This document shows, piece by piece, positions 44,338 to 51,061 of a DNA stretch of 64,000 bases. Made by a program: the position numbers and the translations under genes. Location of the stretch: positions 124,001 through 188,000 of the forward strand of contig JADKHX010000002.1 of NCBI GenBank assembly GCA_016721505.1, given 5' to 3'. Under the pieces are notes generated by a model, which saw nothing but the letters and a program-made list of their open reading frames with translations, searched no databases and was not told the DNA's origin. Position 1 is the first letter of the stretch; each line of letters starts with the position of its first letter. This stretch comes from Rhodocyclaceae bacterium (GTDB taxonomy: Bacteria > Pseudomonadota > Gammaproteobacteria > Burkholderiales > Rhodocyclaceae).

Positions 44338-44976
44338 ATGGACTTAGGGTTACCGATTATTGGCGCCGCAGCGTTCGGCTACTTGCTTGGCTCAGTGCCG
44401 TTTGCAGTGATTGTCTCGCGCGCGTTTGGCTTGGCCGATCCACGTACCGTCGGCTCTGGCAATCCGGGCGCGACCAATGTGCTGCGCAGTGGCAACAAAC
44501 TCGCTGCCGTGCTCACGCTGGTTGGCGATGCGGCGAAAGGTGCGTTGGCGATGTGGCTTGTTTCGCTCGCAGTTTCGTCCGTGTCTTTATCAGTTGGTGC
44601 TGGTGATACGCCGTTAGTGGTTGTCGTCGCGGGGGTATCCGCGTTTGTCGGTCATGTGTTCCCCTTCACGCTCGGCTTCAAAGGCGGCAAAGGCGTGGCC
44701 ACCGCGCTTGGCGTGCTGCTGATGCTCTCGCCGGTGCTGGGAGGTATCGTGCTCGGCGTGTGGCTAGCCACCGTCGCGCTGACGCGATACTCGTCTCTGG
44801 GGGCATTGGTCGCTGCAGTCGCATCACCTATAGCCGCATGGTACGTTCTGGCAAACCTCACCGGCGTGATTGCGGCAAGTTTGATGTCGGTTGTATTGAT
44901 CGTCCGGCACAAGACCAATATCACCAAACTACTTGCGGGCACCGAAGGGCGACTCGGCGCCAAGAAAACTAGCTGA
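44338..44976 (+). CDS. plsY: Acyl-phosphate:glycerol-3-phosphate acyltransferase
   Basis: PlsY makes lysophosphatidic acid from acyl-phosphate at the inner membrane. From the ATG at 44338 it has 212 residues with about five membrane helices. The family motifs are GSVPFAVIVSRAFGLADPR and GSGNPGATNVLRSGNK near 38-52, and GHVFPFTLGFKGGKGVAT near 103-120. Residues 85-92 (SVGAGDTP), in the loop before the third motif, come from repeat copy R15. It is divergent from folB and its stop overlaps the convergent tsaD by 8 bp. Confidence 0.94.
   Translation: MDLGLPIIGAAAFGYLLGSVPFAVIVSRAFGLADPRTVGSGNPGATNVLRSGNKLAAVLTLVGDAAKGALAMWLVSLAVSSVSLSVGAGDTPLVVVVAGVSAFVGHVFPFTLGFKGGKGVATALGVLLMLSPVLGGIVLGVWLATVALTRYSSLGALVAAVASPIAAWYVLANLTGVIAASLMSVVLIVRHKTNITKLLAGTEGRLGAKKTS
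44591..44613 (+). repeat. Dispersed repeat copy R15 (in plsY)
   Basis: Perfect box A, spacer GT, box B variant GATACGCCG, then TTA. Sense to plsY, read as VGAGDTP from residue 86, the same frame as in gltB. Confidence 0.88.
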
Positions 44977-46000
44977 GTTCGCCGTTTGCGTCATTTAACG
45001 GCCAGCGCGGACGTACCGCGAATGCACCTTTTCTATCGTTTGGTGGAATGCCGTTTTGCAACAAACGTTGCGCGCCGCAAAACGCGATCATCGCGCCGTT
45101 GTCGGTGCATAGCTCCAACTCGGGATAAAACACGCGGCCACCTTGCTTGGCCATCGCTTCATTTAGACGTGCGCGCAAACGACGATTCGCGCCCACGCCA
45201 CCGGCGACAACCAAATTTGTCAGTTGGTGCTGGCGACACGCCGTTAAGGATTTGGCACTCAGCACATCGACGACCGCCTCTTGAAATTCCGCCGCCAAAT
45301 CGGCTTTGTCAGCATCGCTCAAATCACGCTGACGCGCTTGCGTTAGCACGGCCGTTTTCAGTCCAGAAAAGCTGAACGACAGATCGCCACTGTTCAACAT
45401 TGGTCGCGGCAATTTGAATTTGCCCGCCGTGCCTTGTTCCGCAAGCTTGGCTAACGCAGGTCCGCCGGGGTAACCCAAGCCAAGCAACTTCGCTGTCTTG
45501 TCAAATGCTTCGCCTGCCGCGTCATCAAGCGATTCACCGAGTAGTTCGTAGTCACCGACGCGAGTCACGCGCATCAATTGCGTATGCCCTCCGGATACCA
45601 GCAGCGCGATAAATGGAAATGCGGGGGCATCAGCAGCAAGCAGAGGCGAGAGCAGATGCCCTTCCAAATGATGCACAGGAAGCGCCGGGACACCCAGCGC
45701 GAGCGCCAAAGATTCCGCAAAACTCGCTCCTGCCAACAGCGCACCGGCGAGCCCGGGTCCTGCGGTATAGGCTATGGCATCGATATCTGCACGAGTACAT
45801 TGCGCCTCAGTGAGCACCCGCTCTGTTAACGGAATCAGGCGCCGAATATGGTCGCGCGAAGCTAGCTCCGGCACCACGCCGCCATAGGCTTCATGCATCG
45901 CTACTTGGGTGTGCACCGCATGCGCCAGTAAGCCGCGCTCGGTGTCGTAGAGCGCGATGCCGGTTTCGTCGCAGGAAGATTCGATGCCGAGTACAAGCAT
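44969..46000 (-). CDS. tsaD: tRNA N6-adenosine threonylcarbamoyltransferase
   Basis: Transfers threonylcarbamoyl to A37 of ANN-decoding tRNAs. The 343-residue protein has LGIESSCDETGIALYD at the N-terminus, the metal-binding HHLEGHLLSPL motif near 110, LLVSGGHTQLM near 133 and LVVAGGVGANRRLRARL near 265. Repeat copy R16 lies in antisense directly before this last motif and encodes the RQHQLT segment there without a marked length change. Gene length is normal. Convergent with plsY, with an 8-bp overlap. Confidence 0.96.
   Translation of the reverse strand: MLVLGIESSCDETGIALYDTERGLLAHAVHTQVAMHEAYGGVVPELASRDHIRRLIPLTERVLTEAQCTRADIDAIAYTAGPGLAGALLAGASFAESLALALGVPALPVHHLEGHLLSPLLAADAPAFPFIALLVSGGHTQLMRVTRVGDYELLGESLDDAAGEAFDKTAKLLGLGYPGGPALAKLAEQGTAGKFKLPRPMLNSGDLSFSFSGLKTAVLTQARQRDLSDADKADLAAEFQEAVVDVLSAKSLTACRQHQLTNLVVAGGVGANRRLRARLNEAMAKQGGRVFYPELELCTDNGAMIAFCGAQRLLQNGIPPNDRKGAFAVRPRWPLNDANGELS
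45221..45243 (+). repeat. Dispersed repeat copy R16 (in tsaD)
   Basis: Perfect box A, spacer GC, perfect box B GACACGCCG, then TTA, preceded by AATTTGT. Antisense to tsaD, in a different antisense frame from R9 and R13. Confidence 0.9.
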
Positions 46001-46069
46001 GTTTTGTTCGACGGGAAGGAAACAGAAGCGGCGAGTTTATTACCTAAAACCGTCGACGCCGACAGCGGT

Positions 46070-47092
46070 TCATTGAGGTTCGTGCCCAATCAGCATGTCA
46101 AGAAACTGGCGGCGCGTTGCAGGCGATCTGTCGTGCTCGTTGATAAATTCGGTGGCCGCGCCGGGGGCGCTCCAGCGAATGCTCCACAGCGGTGCGATAT
46201 CGTTGGGCACCATGGCGTAACGCGCATCGCCTATCGTGTTTGGCTCGACCGGATCGCGCACAATGTAGCCCTTGGAAAAGACTCGAAATCGTTCAATATC
46301 GCGCAAACGATTGGCATCCCCGGAGGCAATCACATGCGCCTCGGCGGCGTCGATCAGTTGGGCTGATTTTCCCGGATAAGTTTTCAGCGTCAATCCGGCA
46401 CGAATCGCATCGGCATACACGCGCCCATCATGCATATACACGTTGCGCCAGAGGATGATGTTCGCCATCGACGGCTTTGCACTCGCCGTCGCTGTGTTGT
46501 GTCCACGCGCTTGCATCAATTCTTGCGCCGCTGTTTCGGCTCTGAATTGTTGAAATGTCGCGACACAAAGATAAGTCAGCGCCAGCGGAAGTGCCCAACG
46601 CGCCGCCGTGGATTCATGCCGCCGCAAGGCAAAGTACAGCGGTATCAGGAGCAAGAGCGTAAATGTCGGATCGACCACTGCGATAACATGCCAAGCCGCC
46701 TGCAGCGACGAAAACGGCAACCACAAATGCGTGCCGTAACTGGTACATGCATCTAACAACAAATGTGCCACATAGCCAACTACACTCGCCCCGAACATCG
46801 AACTGAGCTTCAAATTGCGGCGAAAGAATGGCCAGCACAACGCGACGGCAAGCAAGGCGCCAATCGGTACAAACGCCAAGGAATGCGTGAAATGCCGATG
46901 GTATTCAAGCAGCAGTAGCGCATCGCTACTGCTCTGAATGAACGCATCAACATCGGGCATTAACCCACCCACCGCACCGACCGCCGCGAGGCGGCGGCGG
47001 GTTATCAAATCCGCCGCACCTGATCCTGTCAGTCGAGACGAAAGCGCGGCAGCAAAAACCGCACCCATCGCGGCGTGGGTCACGCTATCCAT
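46070..47092 (-). CDS. YdjM-like membrane-bound metal-dependent hydrolase family protein
   Basis: A 340-residue inner-membrane protein of the YdjM/DUF457 family. The start MDSVTHAAMGAV carries the first conserved His. GGLMPDVDAF (about 43-52), YHRHFTHSLAF (about 64-74) and HLLLDACTSYGTHLWLPF (about 109-126) give the remaining His/Asp residues of the presumed metal site. About five hydrophobic segments are seen in the first 180 residues, followed by a soluble C-terminal part. The substrate is unknown; predicted phospholipid or envelope metabolism is only a family-level guess. It stands alone between tsaD and a small hypothetical. Confidence 0.85.
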   Translation of the reverse strand: MDSVTHAAMGAVFAAALSSRLTGSGAADLITRRRLAAVGAVGGLMPDVDAFIQSSSDALLLLEYHRHFTHSLAFVPIGALLAVALCWPFFRRNLKLSSMFGASVVGYVAHLLLDACTSYGTHLWLPFSSLQAAWHVIAVVDPTFTLLLLIPLYFALRRHESTAARWALPLALTYLCVATFQQFRAETAAQELMQARGHNTATASAKPSMANIILWRNVYMHDGRVYADAIRAGLTLKTYPGKSAQLIDAAEAHVIASGDANRLRDIERFRVFSKGYIVRDPVEPNTIGDARYAMVPNDIAPLWSIRWSAPGAATEFINEHDRSPATRRQFLDMLIGHEPQ

Positions 47093-47128
47093 GAGTAAGT
47101 CGTGGCGATTGGGTTAGACAGATAGGCA

Positions 47129-47548
47129 CTATTTGGCAAGTTTGGTAAGTCGATCATGCAAGTCGTCGGGCAGGAAATATACACTGGCGTTTCCCTGCTT
47201 CGCTTTCGCCAGCAGGCGGAGCGCGTGTAGCGCCATTAAGTCACTGCGCGCGGTTTGATACACCACATTGTGTGATCCCTGATGAGCATCTACCCGATAG
47301 TCTTCGGCAGTATGTTGCAATGCATGGGTGACTAGTTCAACTTGCCAATGCTTGAACTTGGTTCGTAGTCTTGGCGATCCAACCAAAAGCATTTCGGCTT
47401 CCCGCTGGTGACCAGTGCTCCGGGCGACATCTTCGTTCAAGGCGACGATTGCCCACCGGATAGTCAACAACGCGTACTGGCTATTTTTTGTTAGGCGAAG
47501 TTTCCGCAGAATATTTACTTTCGATGCCGAACCTGCTCCCATTGCCAA
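47129..47548 (-). CDS. Hypothetical protein
   Basis: A frame of 139 codons with no recognised family. The part from about residue 12 reads as a soluble helical protein (LRKLRLTKNSQYALLTIRW; HALRLLAKAKQGNASVYFL). The first ATG lies inside galE (34-bp overlap), so the true start is probably a later or alternative codon. It follows galE on the same strand. No second line of evidence supports translation beyond the length of the open frame. Confidence 0.4.
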   Translation of the reverse strand: MAMGAGSASKVNILRKLRLTKNSQYALLTIRWAIVALNEDVARSTGHQREAEMLLVGSPRLRTKFKHWQVELVTHALQHTAEDYRVDAHQGSHNVVYQTARSDLMALHALRLLAKAKQGNASVYFLPDDLHDRLTKLAK

Positions 47549-48504
47549 GCATGGCGAACAATCGTTTCAAGGCTGGAATACTTGGGCGTCCAGCCGAGTT
47601 GTGTCATTGCCAACGCCGAGTCAGCAACGAGCCTTGCCGGATCGCCAGCGCGGCGGGAAACGGTTTCGACGCGGACGGGTTTGCCGACCACGGTCCTGAT
47701 GGTGTCGAGAATTTCCCGCACACTAAATCCACTGCCGCTGCCTAAATTGAAGGCACTGGTTGCACCGCCTTGCCACAAGTAATTCAGCGCACACAAGTGG
47801 GCTTCTGCAAGGTCGGCAACATGGACATAATCTCGAATGCAAGTGCCGTCAGGCGTATCGTAATCATCGCCAAATACCTTGAAGTTTGAGCTTTCGTCCA
47901 ACAAGGCGCGCAGCGCTAAGGGAATCAGGTGCGTTTCAGGGTTGTGGCGTTCGCCAATTCGCCCTTGGGGATCAGCACCGGCGGCGTTGAAATACCGGAG
48001 CGAAACCGAGCGCAAGCCATAAGCGCTGTCGAAGTCTTGCAGCATCGCCTCGACCATGTACTTGCTCATGCCGTAAGGATTCATCGGCTGGCGAGGATGT
48101 ACTTCGTCGATCGGGACATAGCTAGGTTCGCCAAACACGGCAGCGGTAGAGGAGAACACCAGCGGTCCGACCTTGTGGTCAACCATTGCACTCAACAGCG
48201 TCAGCGTATTGGCGACATTGTTTTGGTAGTACGTCGCCGGTTGAGCAACAGATTCACCAACCTGAATCAATGAGGCGAAATGCAACACGCCGTCATATTT
48301 GCTTTTCGAGAAAATAGCATCGAGCGTTTCGCGGCAGCCGAAATTGCCGACAATTAATTCTCCGCCTAGCAAACTATCGCTAAAACCTGTCGACAGATCG
48401 TCAAGCACAGTGACTTGATGCCCCGCATCAATCAGACAACTCACCATGTGAGAACCGATATAGCCGCAGCCACCTATGACCAAGAGCGATTTACGTGTAG
48501 ACAT
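47515..48504 (-). CDS. galE: UDP-glucose 4-epimerase
   Basis: Interconverts UDP-glucose and UDP-galactose for surface polysaccharides. The 329-residue extended SDR has the NAD motif GGCGYIGSHMV at about 11-21. The catalytic Ser region is PLVFSSTAAVFGEP and the YxxxK motif is in NPYGMSKYMVE near 148. LRYFNAAGADPQGRIGE near 175 is typical for GalE. Length is normal. Minus strand; a 534-bp gap separates its start from glpD, the first gene of the catabolic island. Confidence 0.95.
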   Translation of the reverse strand: MSTRKSLLVIGGCGYIGSHMVSCLIDAGHQVTVLDDLSTGFSDSLLGGELIVGNFGCRETLDAIFSKSKYDGVLHFASLIQVGESVAQPATYYQNNVANTLTLLSAMVDHKVGPLVFSSTAAVFGEPSYVPIDEVHPRQPMNPYGMSKYMVEAMLQDFDSAYGLRSVSLRYFNAAGADPQGRIGERHNPETHLIPLALRALLDESSNFKVFGDDYDTPDGTCIRDYVHVADLAEAHLCALNYLWQGGATSAFNLGSGSGFSVREILDTIRTVVGKPVRVETVSRRAGDPARLVADSALAMTQLGWTPKYSSLETIVRHAWQWEQVRHRK

Positions 48505-48597
48505 CCTAGGGATGCAAGATTGGGTTGGGCGAAAGTAGCGACAGCGCTACTATATATTTGGCTTCGATTTGTGAGTGAAAAAGCTCTCTAACTGTAA

Positions 48598-48765
48598 AGC
48601 GCTCATGCAGAGAATATTGAAAGCCACACGCAAGGCGATATCGATTTGGCGACCGCCATCTCAGTGCAGCGTCTGCTGGGCGGGATGGAATCTTTGTCGC
48701 GAGCATATCTGAAGTCATATTCGGCGATCCGCACCAACGTTAAGCAGATCACGCGGAAGTATTGA
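48598..48765 (+). pseudogene. Possible 3' gene remnant
   Basis: An open frame of 55 codons that begins right after a TAA and has no good start codon, ending in TGA. It reads like the helical C-terminus of a normal protein (DIDLATAISVQRLLGGMESL, then AIRTNVKQITRKY). I do not recognise the parent family. It may be the remains of a gene cut when the island was inserted. Confidence 0.35.
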
Positions 48766-48815
48766 CCACTAGCAGTGACAGCCGCTGCCCTATGACCTGG
48801 CCGGGTTCGATTTGT

Positions 48816-48838
48816 CAGTTGGTGCTGGTGACACGCTG
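48816..48838 (+). repeat. Dispersed repeat copy R17 (galE-glpD gap)
   Basis: Perfect box A, spacer GT, perfect box B GACACGCTG, then TC, preceded by GATTTGT. The last copy seen; none was found between 48850 and 64000. Confidence 0.9.
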
Positions 48839-49038
48839 TCATTGATTGGCAACAGCGTCTATTTTGCCTCCGTTGGGTACTTCACAATGGATTGAGGCAG
48901 CGGCTTGCACACGAATCTCGCCTATTTCAGTTGTGAAAATGTGCACGAGGCGATCTGTCGGCGCGGCTAAACTCGCGACGTAGTACCGCGGTGCCGATAG
49001 ATCGTTTAACGAAAATACTCGTAAGGAAAAGTCCGGAA

Positions 49039-50655
49039 ATGAAATTGCGCGAAAGCAATATTCAGAAACTTGATCAGGGGGTGTTCGACGCACTGATCAT
49101 CGGCGGCGGCATCAATGGTGCGGTCTCCGCTGCTGCATTGTCCGGCAGGGGGGCGAGCGTAGCATTGATCGATCAGCGCGATTTCGCCGGATTCACCAGC
49201 CAGCAATCGTCGAACTTGGCCTGGGGTGGCATCAAGTATTTGGAGAGCCACGACTATCCGCTGGTCAGGAAGCTCTGTGTTAGCCGAAATCATTTGATCG
49301 AGAACTATCCCTCCAGAGTGCAGGAAATCCGGTTCCTGGCAACCATCGCCAAAGGGTTCCGCTGGCCTACGCTTTTTCTTTGGATCGGTGGCTGGATCTA
49401 TTGGGCCTTCGGTAGCGGGTTCACGAAAATCCCACGCCTGTTGTCAAAGCGCGACATTGCGCAGATGGAACCGATCATCAACACCGGAAATACCAACGGT
49501 GGTTTTGAGTATTCCGATGCGTATTTGCACGATAACGATTCGCGCTTTGTTTTCCAGTTTGTCCGTTCAGCGATGGATCGAGGCTGCATCGCCGCGAACT
49601 ATGTCGAGTCGATTGGTGCGCGCCGCGAAGGTGGCATCTGGCTCACCCAAGCTCAGGATCTAATTAGTGGCAAGACATTTACGATTCGCTCAAAAGCACT
49701 GATCAACGCAGCCGGACCATTTGTCGACGACCACAACAAGATGACCGGCGAGAAAACCGCGCATCAGCATCTGTTTTCAAAAGGCGTCCATTTGATTGTG
49801 CCGAGGATTACTGAAAACAAAAGAATCTTGGCTTTCTTCGCCGACGATGGCCGCTTGTTCTTTGTGATTCCGATGGGGGCGCGAACCTGCATTGGTACCA
49901 CCGACACCCGGGTCGAAAGCCCCTACACAGAGGTGACCGACGAAGACCGAAGGTTTATTCTCGATAACATCAACAAGCGGCTGAATCTGGCACGACCACT
50001 GACGCGCAGCGATGTGATTGCCGAGCGCTGCGGCGTGCGACCCTTGGTGACGACGACACAAGGCAATGGCAAGGCCAAGGATTGGATGCAGTTGTCACGC
50101 AAACACGAAATTGACCTTGACCGTGCATCTGCACACATCAGCATTTTTGGCGGCAAGCTAACCGATTGCGTCAATGTCGGCAACGAGGTTTCCGACCTCA
50201 TTGTCAGCCTAGGGATCGAACTCCCGCATCGACAATACAAATGGTACGGCGAGCCTCACCCCTCGGTCAGAGAAGAGTACATGCATCAGGCTCGCCTGAT
50301 GAATCTTGATGGCTACACCTCGCCTGAAGCATTCGAGAATCTCAGTAGTCGACTCTGGCGTCGTTACGACATACAGGCTTTGGAACTTCTCGATGTCATT
50401 CGCGAAGACCCGCGTCAAGCCGAGGTTCTGATTAAAGGCGCCTCCTATTTACGCTGCGAGATTCAGCTCGCCAAGCGCCATGAGATGATCGTTAAGCTCG
50501 ATGATTTCCTGCGCCGCCGATCCAAGATTGCGCTGATCATGCGTCAGGAAGACATCAAGAATGCTCCAGGTTTAATGGATGCCTGCGAGATACTGTTTGA
50601 GGATCAGGCGCAGGTGCGGTTTGACGAATACTTTCAGCGCCCGGCGACTACCTGA
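49039..50655 (+). CDS. glpD: FAD-dependent glycerol-3-phosphate dehydrogenase
   Basis: Oxidises sn-glycerol-3-phosphate to dihydroxyacetone phosphate and feeds electrons to quinone at the inner membrane. From the ATG at 49039 (ribosome site AAGGAAAAG upstream) it has 538 residues. The FAD motif is IIGGGINGAVSAAALSGRG near 20-38, and the family signature is FTSQQSSNLAWGGIKYLE near 52. GTTDTRVESPY and the C-terminal region typical of GlpD follow. No glpK or glpF is adjacent. Its place at the head of the island suggests use of the glycerol moiety freed from a glycosyl glycerol (see the GH31 entry), an inference. Confidence 0.9.
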   Translation: MKLRESNIQKLDQGVFDALIIGGGINGAVSAAALSGRGASVALIDQRDFAGFTSQQSSNLAWGGIKYLESHDYPLVRKLCVSRNHLIENYPSRVQEIRFLATIAKGFRWPTLFLWIGGWIYWAFGSGFTKIPRLLSKRDIAQMEPIINTGNTNGGFEYSDAYLHDNDSRFVFQFVRSAMDRGCIAANYVESIGARREGGIWLTQAQDLISGKTFTIRSKALINAAGPFVDDHNKMTGEKTAHQHLFSKGVHLIVPRITENKRILAFFADDGRLFFVIPMGARTCIGTTDTRVESPYTEVTDEDRRFILDNINKRLNLARPLTRSDVIAERCGVRPLVTTTQGNGKAKDWMQLSRKHEIDLDRASAHISIFGGKLTDCVNVGNEVSDLIVSLGIELPHRQYKWYGEPHPSVREEYMHQARLMNLDGYTSPEAFENLSSRLWRRYDIQALELLDVIREDPRQAEVLIKGASYLRCEIQLAKRHEMIVKLDDFLRRRSKIALIMRQEDIKNAPGLMDACEILFEDQAQVRFDEYFQRPATT

Positions 50656-51061
50656 CGATCATTACTGCACAACGCAGTTCAGAAAACTTGCTCAGCTGGC
50701 GCCACTCGGTGCCGCCAGTGTGCCGTGATGCAAGCGTGCGCCGCCAAAGATGCGCCCCGCAGCATGGCTGTCGAGGATCAAATTGAGGAATTCCCAAAAA
50801 AACGACAAATTGACGATTCCGCAAGTCATATAGATGATCTACTTGACTTTAAGCAACTCACTCCATAAAGTGCTTCTCGGACGTGCCGATTTTGTACGCG
50901 AGGCACTGCCAACCAAAACGCGCGCCGATTGATTTGTGCCGTTCGGGTCAATCGGCCATTCGCCATTGTTTTTGTAGCGCCGTAGAAAAAATTGTCATTG
51001 GCTGCCAACTTGTATGTCCGGCAAGGTGGTAGTCCAAAAAAACATGGACAAGGAGAACCGC
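50656..51061 (+). promoter_or_regulatory. Upstream region of the TonB receptor gene (operator and promoter)
   Basis: A 406-bp gap. At 50826-50850 it contains a 25-bp block, 24 positions of which match the block before suyA. The block contains ATAGATGATCTAC, one base off a 13-bp palindrome, then the -35 box TTGACT (50843-50848). A -10 box TAAAGT (50866-50871) follows at 17-bp spacing. The ribosome site AAGGAGAA is at about 51050-51057. Nothing else was recognised in the region. Confidence 0.7.
50826..50850 (+). promoter_or_regulatory. Putative GntR operator O1 with -35 box
   Basis: TCATATAGATGATCTAC followed by TTGACTTT. Identical at 24 of 25 bases to 61977-62001. The palindrome abuts the -35 box, so a bound repressor would block polymerase. 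Confidence 0.7.

Larger units (their letters stand above)
48505..49038. other. 534-bp intergenic region at the island boundary
   Basis: Holds the upstream region of galE, an open-frame remnant (48598-48765), repeat copy R17, and the ribosome site of glpD (AAGGAAAAG at about 49022-49030). It is the left junction of the sugar-catabolism island. No inverted terminal repeats or tRNA were seen. Confidence 0.6.

Noticed and set aside
47960..47985. A degenerate repeat (ATCAGCACCGG) in galE
   Set aside because: Only eight bases of the core match and no box B is present.
499..48838. CRISPR repeats or integron attC sites as explanation of the repeated motif
   Set aside because: Copies are dispersed by kilobases, on both strands and inside genes, without regular spacers, integrase or R'/R'' core sites.
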